A DNA stretch of 42,698 nt from Candidatus Margulisiibacteriota bacterium (GCA_041650635.1 JBAZKV010000016.1:1-42698), one strand, 5' to 3'. Counted from the stretch's first letter, positions 16,953 to 24,223 are shown. The notes: generated from the sequence alone by a model not told the origin. Numbers and translations: made by a program.

Positions 16953-17608
16953 TATGATCTTCCTTTCTTTTTGTCCACGACATAAACAACGAAATTAGGT
17001 GTGTCGTGCCTTTCCGGTTCATAGCCCAGTTCCCTGAATATCCTGCCTATAAGCCCTGTATCGTTGTTGTGCTCTTCGTGTGTGTTGCCGTCCATGGCGT
17101 GTATCGCCCTGATGATCTCAAAACCGCTCTCGGAAAAATCGGCCACTACTATTTTATTTTTGGTGACCCGCAGCATTTCCGCCATAACGGCTTTTGGGTT
17201 GCTGAAGTGGTGAAAACCGTTTATCGACACGGAATGGTCAAATTCTTTTTCGAGAAACGGCAGGCTGACAGCGTCGCACACACAGTAAGAGATCCTGTCC
17301 AGGGTCTTGTCATGGGCGGCATTGAGCAGCGCGGTCCTGGTGTCACTGTCCGAAACATCCACGGTAGTTATCGATCCTTGGGATTTTGCAAGAAAGGCCG
17401 CGGTTACTCCTCTCCCTGTGCCTATCTCCAGCACTTTGCTTTGCAGGGGAAGCAGCAATCCGGCTATATGGCTGTATGCAGATGCACGGTCCATCCCGTA
17501 TCTAAGATGGATTCGCTCCCTTTCTTCCAGTCGCTTTCTGTTCTCTTTTATCTCTTCTTCTTTTAGGAAAGCGGCTGACTTGTCTATATACCTGTAAGGT
17601 CTTGTCAA
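16952..17608 (-). CDS. Class I SAM-dependent methyltransferase in the cofactor operon
   Basis: A 218-residue Rossmann methyltransferase with VLEIGTGRGVTAAFLAK (SAM-binding motif I), ITTVDVSD (motif II) and VSINGFHHFSNPKAVMAEML. The N-terminal 50 residues are basic and charged. The start is a TTG at 17608, which overlaps the DUF5320 stop codon as TTGA. The substrate is unknown. Its place among iron-sulphur assembly genes is unusual, and it may modify a small molecule or protein in that pathway. Confidence 0.87.
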   Translation of the reverse strand: MTRPYRYIDKSAAFLKEEEIKENRKRLEERERIHLRYGMDRASAYSHIAGLLLPLQSKVLEIGTGRGVTAAFLAKSQGSITTVDVSDSDTRTALLNAAHDKTLDRISYCVCDAVSLPFLEKEFDHSVSINGFHHFSNPKAVMAEMLRVTKNKIVVADFSESGFEIIRAIHAMDGNTHEEHNNDTGLIGRIFRELGYEPERHDTPNFVVYVVDKKKGRS

Positions 17609-17814
17609 GCTGAATTCCTCTCATCTTTTGCCCAGCGGATCTTGCAGAAAAAACCTCTTGCCAGCCCAAAACCTCTGCCAAGCCCCCTGCCAAAACCTCT
17701 GCCGCCTCCGCGGCCAAAGAAACCGCGGCCCCGGCCAAACGGCACGCAGCCGCCAAAGCCTCCTCCGGTCCCCGGTCCCTGTCCCCATGGCCCTGTTCTG
17801 TCTCCTCCCGGCAT
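17605..17814 (-). CDS. DUF5320 glycine-rich small protein
   Basis: A 69-residue protein opening MPGGDRTGPWGQGPGTGGG, the hallmark of DUF5320 proteins found beside NifX-like and DUF134 genes in anaerobes. The middle is a run of Gly-Arg-Phe repeats and there are two cysteines (GGCVPF and FFCKIR). A near-perfect AAAGGAGGTGA Shine-Dalgarno site supports this start over a longer frame. Function is unknown; low complexity and a fixed N-terminus suggest a flexible binding protein. Confidence 0.85.
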   Translation of the reverse strand: MPGGDRTGPWGQGPGTGGGFGGCVPFGRGRGFFGRGGGRGFGRGLGRGFGLARGFFCKIRWAKDERNSA

Positions 17815-17830
17815 TGCACTCACCTCCTTT

Positions 17831-18175
17831 TCAAAAAGATCCCCATCTTCCGTGCCTTCTGCCTCTGCCAAAGCCCGGCGGGGGCACAATATGCTCCCCT
17901 CCGGTCACTTTAAGCGCTTTTGTGTTTATCAGGGCATTCAAGATCTTTTTTCTTCCCGAATAAAGAAGCCTCTGCACAGTTCCTCTGGAGATGTTCATCT
18001 TTTTGGATGCTTCTTCCTGTTCCATTTCTTCAAAGTCGCACAGGCGCATTGCTTCAAGTTCGTCCTGTCCCAGCTCTATGATCTCCAGTCCCGAAAGCGG
18101 GATACCCCTGGGTTTAAAGAAGGTGTCCCCGCCCAGCGGAGCGCAAAACCTCCATTTTCTTGGTCTTGGCGTCAT
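17831..18175 (-). CDS. DUF134 family DNA-binding protein, operon leader
   Basis: A 114-residue protein of the DUF134 family (PF02001), which has a sigma-70 region-4-like helix-turn-helix. It shows the family patterns RPRKWRFCAPLGGDTFFKPRGIPL and LGQDELEAMRLCDFEEMEQEEAS, each described here as residues 4-27 and 35-57, and the recognition helix NISRGTVQRLLYSGRKK. The tail is rich in Gly, Arg and His. The start at 18175 lies nine bases after AAGGAGG. It heads the operon that ends in hydE and follows a consensus promoter with a palindrome at the expected transcript start, so it may regulate itself and the operon. Confidence 0.92.
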   Translation of the reverse strand: MTPRPRKWRFCAPLGGDTFFKPRGIPLSGLEIIELGQDELEAMRLCDFEEMEQEEASKKMNISRGTVQRLLYSGRKKILNALINTKALKVTGGEHIVPPPGFGRGRRHGRWGSF

Positions 18176-18202
18176 TTGGTCAGACCTCCTTAAAGGTTTT
18201 AG

Positions 18203-18244
18203 TGTGCATATGCACATTATAGTGTTTGGCGGCCGCCCTGTCAA
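18203..18244 (-). promoter_or_regulatory. Promoter and palindromic operator of the DUF134/hyd operon
   Basis: On the minus strand TTGACA (18239-18244) is followed after exactly 17 bases by TATAAT (18216-18221), a full consensus promoter. Directly downstream, overlapping the last base of the -10 box, is the perfect 14-base palindrome TGTGCATATGCACA (18203-18216), placed where a bound regulator would block initiation. AAGGAGG (18185-18191) follows. Confidence 0.85.
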
Positions 18245-18274
18245 GAAGCTTCTCTTTAAAGCCGGGGAAGGGGC

Positions 18275-19399
18275 TTATGTGCGGTTCTTTGTCTGCATAA
18301 GTGCCGATACGAAGGCGGTTATAGGTATGCAAAGCACAAGTCCTATGCTTCCGGCAAGCGCACGGACCGCTTCTGTTACTATCATCTCAAGGTTCATTAT
18401 CTTGTCTGGGGAGATATTGTTGGCTATCAAAAGCATAAGAAGCGGCATGGCCGAGGCGGTGTAGGCCAGGATAAGAGTGTTGGACATGGTCCCCATAACA
18501 TCCCTTCCCACATTCATACCGGCGTTAAAAAGGTCTTTAAAATTGGAATTGGGATGTACCTTATGGACCTCTTCTACTGCCGAGGCGATCGACATCCCTA
18601 CGTCCATGACAGCGCCCAGGGCTCCTATTACGATGCTGCCGAACAGCAGCCCCTGATAGTCTATCTTAAGGTTCATCGAAAAAAGCAGCATTTTGGATTC
18701 TTCGCTGCTTAGCCCGGAAAGATGGACCATGCTGCCTACCGCGTAAGCGAGCAGACCTGCAATAGAAACGCCGAAAAAAGTACCTATTGCGGCGCTGTAG
18801 CCCTTGGCCGTTCTTCCGGCGATTATCCTGAAAACGATGACAAGGACCGCCCCTGAGATAGCTACCGAAACAAGAAGAGGATTAAGCCCCATAAAGGCAA
18901 GGGGGAAAAGCACCAGAAAGACAAGCACTACGGTTATCAGAAGCCCAATCAGCGACTTAAGGCCTTTTAAGCCGCCCAGGGCCACAAGCAGGAGGCAAAA
19001 GAAAAAAGCAAGCCAGTATATAGGAGCGTCTCTTTCATAATCGGCGATGTTAAAAACCGGGGTGCCGTCGGGGCTTTCGGCCCGGGTCGGATATTCATCC
19101 ACATATAGCATGACCCTGTCCCCGGGACGCAGTATCATGTCAGAGGCTATCATGCCTCCGGAGGCCCTGTGCTCTAAGGTCATCTGCTTTCCGGAAAACC
19201 TGCCCGATGTCACTTTGACGGTCACTTCCTGCACGAGGGTTTTCATGGCAGGGGAGGGGCCCATGCTTTCTGACAGGTCTTTTACCGAAAGCACCTTTGC
19301 CCTTGCGTGCTGCGGCTGGTGCACTTCTTCAGAAGCAAGGCAGGGCATAGAAAGCACAACTGCCGCGGCCAGGAAAGCGGATATCAACTTGAGCTTCAT
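18275..19399 (-). CDS. YibE/F family membrane protein
   Basis: A 374-residue membrane protein of the YibE/F-like family (PF07907). It starts with a signal sequence ending near CLASEE, then a soluble region of about 100 residues outside the membrane, then about seven or eight helices. The family core is visible in LFGSIVIGALGAVMDVGMSIASAVEEV and NVGRDVMGTMSNTLILAYTASAMPLLML. The function is unknown; the fold suggests a transporter. The gene has a consensus promoter with only six bases between the -10 box and the ATG and no Shine-Dalgarno site, so it is probably translated as a leaderless mRNA. Confidence 0.9.
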   Translation of the reverse strand: MKLKLISAFLAAAVVLSMPCLASEEVHQPQHARAKVLSVKDLSESMGPSPAMKTLVQEVTVKVTSGRFSGKQMTLEHRASGGMIASDMILRPGDRVMLYVDEYPTRAESPDGTPVFNIADYERDAPIYWLAFFFCLLLVALGGLKGLKSLIGLLITVVLVFLVLFPLAFMGLNPLLVSVAISGAVLVIVFRIIAGRTAKGYSAAIGTFFGVSIAGLLAYAVGSMVHLSGLSSEESKMLLFSMNLKIDYQGLLFGSIVIGALGAVMDVGMSIASAVEEVHKVHPNSNFKDLFNAGMNVGRDVMGTMSNTLILAYTASAMPLLMLLIANNISPDKIMNLEMIVTEAVRALAGSIGLVLCIPITAFVSALMQTKNRT

Positions 19400-19405
19400 G
19401 TTTTA

Positions 19406-19435
19406 ATGATACGGACAATAGGAGCGGCTTGTCAA
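19406..19435 (-). promoter_or_regulatory. YibE/F gene promoter, leaderless
   Basis: Minus strand TTGACA (19430-19435), an 18-base spacer, then TATCAT (19406-19411). Only TAAAAC separates the box from the ATG at 19399, so transcription should begin at or next to the start codon. Confidence 0.8.
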
Positions 19436-19442
19436 GAAGGGC

Positions 19443-19474
19443 AAAAAAAAGCCCCCTGAATAAGGGGGCTTTTT
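19443..19474 (-). terminator. Rho-independent terminator after hsp20
   Basis: Perfect eight-base stem AGCCCCCT/AGGGGGCT (19450-19457 with 19463-19470) with a five-base loop. On the minus strand it is followed by a run of seven to eight T. It lies 18 bases after the hsp20 stop codon; the T run on the plus side is shorter. Confidence 0.92.
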
Positions 19475-19491
19475 CAACTGCAAGTCAGGGC

Positions 19492-19932
19492 CTAGTTCTT
19501 TGCGGCCTTTACGGAGATCCTTTTGGGCTTGGCCGCTTCTGCTATCGGGGCCTTTATGGTCACCACGCCGTCCTTAACCTCGGCTTCTATCGCTGAGGCA
19601 TCGACCGGGCGCGGCAGATAGGTCGTGTAATCTACAGAAGAGATCATCTGTTTTCTGTAAACGACCTTTTTCTTCTTCTTTTCTTCCTCTTTTTCTTCAA
19701 CTGAGCCCGTTATGTGGAGCACGCCGTCTTCATAGGTGATATCAAGCTTTTCTTCGGGTATTCCGGGGACCGCGGCCTTAACGAACACCCTATCGTCCTG
19801 TTCATAAACATTAAGGCCCTGGGTCATAGTCAGTTCCGGCCACTCCGCTATGTCCTCAAAGAACGGCTGCCATGCCTGCTTTTGCAGAGAAAAGAGGTCT
19901 CCTTTGAACGGATCGAACTTGATGAGCGCCAT
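19492..19932 (-). CDS. Small heat-shock protein Hsp20
   Basis: A 146-residue alpha-crystallin-type chaperone that holds unfolding proteins. The alpha-crystallin domain runs from about residue 38 (GLNVYEQDDRVFVKAAVPG) to KDGVVTIKAPI, and a lysine- and glutamate-rich loop (EEKEEEKKKKK) replaces the usual short loop. The C-terminal tail ends KRISVKAAKN, with an IxV anchor. It is preceded by an AAAGGGGGTG site and a perfect CIRCE element, so it should be repressed by HrcA, whose gene is not in the window. A strong terminator follows. Confidence 0.95.
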   Translation of the reverse strand: MALIKFDPFKGDLFSLQKQAWQPFFEDIAEWPELTMTQGLNVYEQDDRVFVKAAVPGIPEEKLDITYEDGVLHITGSVEEKEEEKKKKKVVYRKQMISSVDYTTYLPRPVDASAIEAEVKDGVVTIKAPIAEAAKPKRISVKAAKN

Positions 19933-19965
19933 AAGTGTTCACCCCCTTTGGATCGTTTTTTCCAA

Positions 19966-20000
19966 TTAGCACTCTAACATGCCGAGTGCTAATTTGTCAA
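19966..20000 (-). promoter_or_regulatory. CIRCE operator and promoter of hsp20
   Basis: Perfect CIRCE inverted repeat: TTAGCACTC (19966-19974), nine bases, GAGTGCTAA (19984-19992), the HrcA repressor site. TTGACA on the minus strand (19995-20000) overlaps the stop codon of the thioredoxin gene and is the likely -35 box; the -10 box, probably TTAGAG or TAGAGT, lies inside the CIRCE arm. Confidence 0.95.
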
Positions 20001-20398
20001 GGGTGTTTTGCTCCCCCGGCCTCAAGAACCTTAACAAGTTCTTCCTTAGAAAGGTATCCGATGTGGCGGTAGTATTCTTTTCCCATAGAGTCGAACAATA
20101 TCTGGGTCGGGATGGCCCTAACCCCGTATTTTTCCCCGTACGGGGCTCCCTGCCTGGTCCAGACATCATGATAAACCACCTCGACCTGCCCTTTGTACTC
20201 GGCTCTTATCTCGTTAAGAATGGGCTCCATTCTTTTGCAGGGTGGGCATTTTTCTGAACCAAGCTGTATATAGACGACCTTTATTCCTTTTGTGGGGACA
20301 ACGGGCTGCTTTAGAGTTTTTTCCGCTGCAAAACCGATAGAAAGCCCAAACACCGCTGCTGCCAATAGAACCGCAAAGTATCTAACCAGTTTCTTCAT
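19997..20398 (-). CDS. Exported thioredoxin-fold protein in the arsenic operon
   Basis: A 133-residue thioredoxin-like protein. The N-terminus MKKLVRYFAVLLAAAVFGLS is a signal peptide or membrane anchor. The active site is EKCPPCKRMEP, followed by VEVVYHDVW and the cis-proline region VRAIPTQILFDSMGKE with a final beta hairpin and helix. The start at 20398 is set by AAGGAGG six bases upstream; a longer frame runs into the permease gene. It lies 14 bases after the permease and probably works with it outside the membrane, for example in thiol chemistry on organic arsenicals, which is inference. Confidence 0.9.
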   Translation of the reverse strand: MKKLVRYFAVLLAAAVFGLSIGFAAEKTLKQPVVPTKGIKVVYIQLGSEKCPPCKRMEPILNEIRAEYKGQVEVVYHDVWTRQGAPYGEKYGVRAIPTQILFDSMGKEYYRHIGYLSKEELVKVLEAGGAKHP

Positions 20399-20412
20399 TC
20401 CGGTCCTCCTTT

Positions 20413-21585
20413 TTACTGCATTAACCATCCGAATAAAATGCCTGATATCGTGGCCATAACAACGACCAGGGAAACATAAACGATGGTCTTTCTTGTTCCA
20501 ATAACGCTTCTTACCACAAGCATCCCGGGAAGGCTTAAAGCGGGACCGGCAAGAAGTAGCGCAAGAGCGGGGCCCTTTCCCATGCCGGCATTAAGCAGCC
20601 CCTGGAGGATGGGCACTTCGGTCAAAGTAGCAAAGTACATGAAAGCGGCAATTATTGAGGCAAAGAAGTTAGCCTCAATAGAATTTCCCCCGACAAGAGC
20701 TGCAATATATCTTGAAGGGATCATGCCCTCGTGTCCGACCCTTCCCAACAAAAAGCCGGAGATCAGCACTCCCATCAGCAGGAGCGGGAGAATATACGCC
20801 GCATATGCCCAGGATTCCATAAGCCAGCACTTTATATCGTCCTTCTTGAACCACTTAACTAATGCCGCAAGCAGCCCCAGAGCGGAAAAGCCCGTGAACC
20901 ACCACTTAAGCGCAAAGACCGCTCCCCATATGCCGCTGTCCCCGGCAATAGGTCTTCCCCAGTTGGCAAAGACAAGGATAAAGACAAGAGAGGCGATGAA
21001 CAAAGCCGTCTGTTGCAGCGGCCGATGGCTTTTTTCTTCGGGTAGATCAAGCACCGAACCGGAAAGCCTTTCCTTTTCTTCGTTCCTGAAGATGAAATGC
21101 ATCAGAAGCCCTATTACGATGCTGAAGGTTATTGCTCCCAGCGCCCTGGCCAGCCCCAGCTGCCAGCCAAGGATGCGCGCAGTAAGTATTATTGCAAGCA
21201 CATTGACGGCAGGCCCCGAATATAAAAAGGCTATTGCCGGGCCAAGACCGGCTCCTCGTTTATAGATCCCGGCGAACAAGGGCAGCACAGTACAGGAGCA
21301 CACCGCAAGTATCGTTCCCGATACAGAAGCTATCCCGTAGGAAAGCACCTTGTTTGCTTTGGCTCCGAAATACTTTATTACAGAAGCCTGGCTGATAAAA
21401 ATGGAGATAGCCCCTGCTATCAAAAAAGCCGGGGCCAGGCAGAGAAGAACATGCTCCTGCGCGTACCATTTTGTGAGCGCCAGCGCTTCGAACACCGCAT
21501 TGTCGAAACGCGGGTATCCTACCGGCATAAAATATACGGCCAGAAATCCGGCTGAGATCCAGAGAGCTCGTTTTATTGCACTCAT
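20413..21585 (-). CDS. ArsP/DUF318-type permease
   Basis: A 390-residue membrane protein of the permease family PF03773 that includes the methylarsenite exporter ArsP. It has about ten helices. Two repeated halves carry the family signatures VSGTILAVCSCTVLPLFAGI and AGLGPAIAFLYSGPAVN in the first half, and ANFFASIIAAFMYFATLTEVPILQGLL in the second. The CSC cysteines match those implicated in trivalent arsenical export. Location in an operon with ArsM, which makes methylarsenicals, supports that substrate. The ATG overlaps the cupin stop by four bases. Confidence 0.9.
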   Translation of the reverse strand: MSAIKRALWISAGFLAVYFMPVGYPRFDNAVFEALALTKWYAQEHVLLCLAPAFLIAGAISIFISQASVIKYFGAKANKVLSYGIASVSGTILAVCSCTVLPLFAGIYKRGAGLGPAIAFLYSGPAVNVLAIILTARILGWQLGLARALGAITFSIVIGLLMHFIFRNEEKERLSGSVLDLPEEKSHRPLQQTALFIASLVFILVFANWGRPIAGDSGIWGAVFALKWWFTGFSALGLLAALVKWFKKDDIKCWLMESWAYAAYILPLLLMGVLISGFLLGRVGHEGMIPSRYIAALVGGNSIEANFFASIIAAFMYFATLTEVPILQGLLNAGMGKGPALALLLAGPALSLPGMLVVRSVIGTRKTIVYVSLVVVMATISGILFGWLMQ

Positions 21586-21923
21586 TTTGCAAACACCACT
21601 ATAAGGAGCATTTTGAACGGTTTTTTTGCATGAACAGCATGCGGTATCTTTGCGGGCATTACGATGGTTTTTCCTTTTTCAAGCAAATGTTCTTTTCCGC
21701 CGATAGTAATAAGTCCTTCTCCGTCCAGCGCTATCACCATCGCATCGCCGTCTGATTCATGCGAACTGATCTCTTCCCCCTCATCGAACGCGAACAGGGT
21801 AAGGCTGACGGAACCGTTCTGCGCCAGAGTTTTGCTCACTATCTGCCCCTTCTGGTATGATACCAGGCCCTCCAGCTCCAGAGCCGCCTCCGTATCTATG
21901 TTCTTAATGTACCTGTCTTTCAT
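21582..21923 (-). CDS. Cupin-domain protein in the arsenic operon
   Basis: A 113-residue single-domain cupin. The two cupin motifs are seen in EEISSHESDGDAMVIALDGEG and GKTIVMPAKIPHAVHAKK; the histidine in the first motif and PHAVH in the second could bind a metal, but the set of ligands is incomplete. The start at 21923 follows AAAGGGGTG; a longer frame lies in the arsM end. Cupins are seen in some arsenic clusters, without a settled role. It is coupled by ATGA overlap to the permease. Confidence 0.87.
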   Translation of the reverse strand: MKDRYIKNIDTEAALELEGLVSYQKGQIVSKTLAQNGSVSLTLFAFDEGEEISSHESDGDAMVIALDGEGLITIGGKEHLLEKGKTIVMPAKIPHAVHAKKPFKMLLIVVFAK

Positions 21924-21942
21924 TGTAAAACACCCCTTTCTG

Positions 21943-22719
21943 TTAATGCCGTCCGGTCTTTTTGGCCTCGACCGTAATGCTGGACACAAAGCTCGATGAT
22001 CGTCCCGCATCATAAGGAGTTTCTTTTGCTATGCTGATATTGTCAAAACCGGCAGATCTTATGTGGCCCAGATATTCTTCCCTAAGGCACGCTCCGGAAA
22101 TACAGGCAGCATAAGACTCGGGGGATTTCTTTATCTCATCCGGCAGTTCTTTGGTCAGGACTATGTCCGAGACCATCATCCTTCCTCCCGGTTTTAGGAC
22201 CCTGAAGGCTTCTTTGAATACCTTTGTTTTGTCGGGAGAAAGATTTATGACGCAGTTGGAGATCACGACATCAACTGAACTGTCGTCCAGAGGCAAAGCT
22301 TCGATCTCTCCGTGCCTGAACTCCACATTCTTAAAATCGCCTTTTTGTGCGTTGAGGCGAGCCATTTCTATCATGTCACGGGTCATGTCCACCCCGATAA
22401 CTCGGCCGCTTGGCCCCACCTTTTGGGCGGAAAGAAAAGCGTCAAGCCCCGCGCCGCTGCCAAGGTCAAGAACGGTTTCACCTTCTTTTAAAGATGCGAT
22501 CGCGGTTGGATTGCCGCAGCCAAAACCAAGATTGGCGCCGTCAGGAACAGCTCGTATCTCATTTTCGGAATAGCCTACCGCCATGCTAATCGCCTTTGTG
22601 TCAGGCCCGCTCCCGCAGCAAGAGCCTTTGGAGCAGCCGCAGGAGGAACCCTGCTTAATGAACCTGGAATAGCTCTCTCTCACCAGTTTCTTTGTCTCGT
22701 CCGCGCTCTTTTTCTTCAT
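21943..22719 (-). CDS. arsM: Arsenite S-adenosylmethionine methyltransferase
   Basis: A 258-residue SAM enzyme that methylates As(III). It has an N-terminal cysteine-rich stretch (SCGCSKGSCCGSG), LGFGCGNPTAIAS with the first catalytic cysteine, the SAM motif VLDLGSGAGLDAFL, VISNCVINLSPDK with the second cysteine and ISGACLREEYL with the third. All three arsenic-binding cysteines of characterised ArsM enzymes therefore have counterparts. It overlaps the acr3 stop by one base. Methylated products would be handled by the downstream ArsP-type permease. Confidence 0.95.
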   Translation of the reverse strand: MKKKSADETKKLVRESYSRFIKQGSSCGCSKGSCCGSGPDTKAISMAVGYSENEIRAVPDGANLGFGCGNPTAIASLKEGETVLDLGSGAGLDAFLSAQKVGPSGRVIGVDMTRDMIEMARLNAQKGDFKNVEFRHGEIEALPLDDSSVDVVISNCVINLSPDKTKVFKEAFRVLKPGGRMMVSDIVLTKELPDEIKKSPESYAACISGACLREEYLGHIRSAGFDNISIAKETPYDAGRSSSFVSSITVEAKKTGRH

Positions 22720-23750
22720 CAGTAGAACCTCCTTTGAAAATATAATGAAACATTAACAAGTCCGATCAGCACAGGGACTTCAACAAGGGGCCCGATCACT
22801 GCCGCAAAAGCAACTCCTGAATTAATGCCGAATACCGCTACTGCCACGGCTATTGCAAGTTCAAAGTTGTTGCTGGAGGCCGTAAAGGACAGTGTTGCGC
22901 TCTTGCCGTAATCCGCCCCGGCTTTTTTTGCCATATAGAAAGAGATGAGGAACATGATGACAAAGTATAGAAGCAGCGGCAATGCGATCCGCAGAACATC
23001 AAAAGGTATCTTTACAATGTATTCCCCTTTGAGCGAGAACATTACAAATATGGTGAACAGAAGGGCTGCCAGAGTAAGGGGGCTTATGGCAGGAATGAAC
23101 TTATCATGATACCATTCCTTGCTTTTTACCCTTATAAGAACGGTTCTTGTTATAAACCCCGCTATAAAAGGAATGCCCAGGTATATAAATACGCTTTGGG
23201 CGATCTGACCAATGGTGATATTTATTTCAATTCCCTTGAGCCCGAACCACTGGGGAAGTACGGTGATAAAGACCCAGGCATACACGGAATAAAGGAATAC
23301 CTGAAAGATCGAATTTAAAGCGACCAGCCCGGCGCAATACTCGGTGTCTCCTTTTGCCAGGTCGTTCCATACTATTACCATGGCGATGCACCTTGCAAGG
23401 CCGATCATAATTAGGCCTACCATGTATTCCGGATACCCATGAAGAAATACAAGCGCGAGGATGAACATCAAAACGGGGCCTATTATCCAATTTTGTATCA
23501 AAGACAGCCCCAGGACCTTTGTATTTCTAAATACATCCCCAAGCTCCTCATATTTTACTTTTGCTAGGGGAGGGTACATCATCAATATAAGCCCTATCGC
23601 TATAGGGATGTTTGTTGTGCCGGCCTGGAACTTGTCCCAGAAGGATGCAATACCAGGATATAAATGTCCTGCGCTTACACCTATTGCCATGGCCAAAAAG
23701 ATCCATACAGTAAGAAACCTGTCTATAAATGATAGTTTTTTAGTAGCCAT
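22719..23750 (-). CDS. acr3: Arsenite efflux transporter ACR3
   Basis: A 343-residue ten-helix membrane carrier that exports As(III), of the bile acid/arsenite transporter superfamily. Signatures are NWIIGPVLMFILA, GLARCIAMVIVWNDLAKGD with the essential cysteine in the fourth helix, VALNSIFQVFLYS, and ATLSFTASSNNFELAIAVAVAVFG. AAGGA precedes the ATG. It follows the DUF134 regulator by 108 bases, a gap that holds inverted repeats, and leads the coupled run acr3-arsM-cupin-permease-thioredoxin. Confidence 0.96.
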   Translation of the reverse strand: MATKKLSFIDRFLTVWIFLAMAIGVSAGHLYPGIASFWDKFQAGTTNIPIAIGLILMMYPPLAKVKYEELGDVFRNTKVLGLSLIQNWIIGPVLMFILALVFLHGYPEYMVGLIMIGLARCIAMVIVWNDLAKGDTEYCAGLVALNSIFQVFLYSVYAWVFITVLPQWFGLKGIEINITIGQIAQSVFIYLGIPFIAGFITRTVLIRVKSKEWYHDKFIPAISPLTLAALLFTIFVMFSLKGEYIVKIPFDVLRIALPLLLYFVIMFLISFYMAKKAGADYGKSATLSFTASSNNFELAIAVAVAVFGINSGVAFAAVIGPLVEVPVLIGLVNVSLYFQRRFY

Positions 23751-23767
23751 GATCAGTTTTCCTTTTT

Positions 23768-23849
23768 AATTTCCAATGTCCAATTGCCAATTTCCAATTA
23801 CAAATTAATATAATGTATTTCCTTAATTGGACATTAGACATTGGAAATT
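23768..23849. repeat. Imperfect inverted repeat between DUF134 and acr3
   Basis: The left arm (23768-23785, AATTTCCAATGTCCAATT) matches the reverse complement of the right arm (23825-23849) apart from a 7-base gap in the left arm. Further partial copies of ATTGGAAATTGG and ATTGGACATT flank both arms. It could form a large AT-rich hairpin in the operon mRNA or be a remnant of a dispersed element. Confidence 0.6.
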
Positions 23850-23858
23850 GGACATTTC

Positions 23859-24152
23859 TCATTTTCCAAATGTACAACATCCGCCTTCTATCTTAAGTGC
23901 CTGCAGATTAACCAGTCCCTGTGCTATCTTTTTTCTTGCTGACGATAAAATCCTCGAAAATGTGGGTCTTGAGACCTTCATTCTCTTTGCTGCCTTTTCC
24001 TGGTCAAGCCCTTCAAAATCATACAGGCGGATGGCTTCAAATTCATCCAGAGTGACGATCACTTCTTCAAGACGCTTTTCAGGAACGCACTTTGGCTTAA
24101 AAAAGCGGAAGTCTCCGTCGCATTTGATATGTCTTGTCTTTTTTGGTCTCAT
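23859..24152 (-). CDS. DUF134 family DNA-binding protein, arsenic operon leader
   Basis: A 97-residue DUF134 protein, paralogous to the one at 17831-18175. It keeps the family layout: RPKKTRHIKCDGDFRFFKP at the N-terminus, LDEFEAIRLYDFEGLDQEKAA in the middle, and the helix-turn-helix MKVSRPTFSRILSSARKK. It lacks the Gly-Arg tail of the other copy and instead ends GGCCTFGK. Its cysteines (11, 22, 92, 93) differ from the paralogue and could bind As(III). It heads the arsenic operon, in which no ArsR gene is present, and follows a promoter with a perfect inverted repeat, so it is the likely arsenic-responsive repressor. Confidence 0.9.
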   Translation of the reverse strand: MRPKKTRHIKCDGDFRFFKPKCVPEKRLEEVIVTLDEFEAIRLYDFEGLDQEKAAKRMKVSRPTFSRILSSARKKIAQGLVNLQALKIEGGCCTFGK

Positions 24153-24207
24153 ATAGTTATGAACATGTGTTCATAACTATGATACACGGGACGCGCAAAT
24201 GTGTCAA
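24153..24207 (-). promoter_or_regulatory. Promoter and operator of the arsenic operon
   Basis: Minus strand TTGACA (24202-24207), 17 bases, TATCAT (24179-24184). The perfect inverted repeat ATAGTTATGAACA, two bases, TGTTCATAACTAT (24153-24180) overlaps the -10 box and runs to the start codon, covering the transcript start. No Shine-Dalgarno site is present. Confidence 0.85.
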
Positions 24208-24223
24208 TAGTGGGGGAGGGGTG

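Noticed and set aside
9827..18244. Nitrogen fixation genes
   Set aside because: The two NifX-like proteins are the generic cofactor-binding domain. No nitrogenase, NifB radical-SAM or NifEN gene is present.
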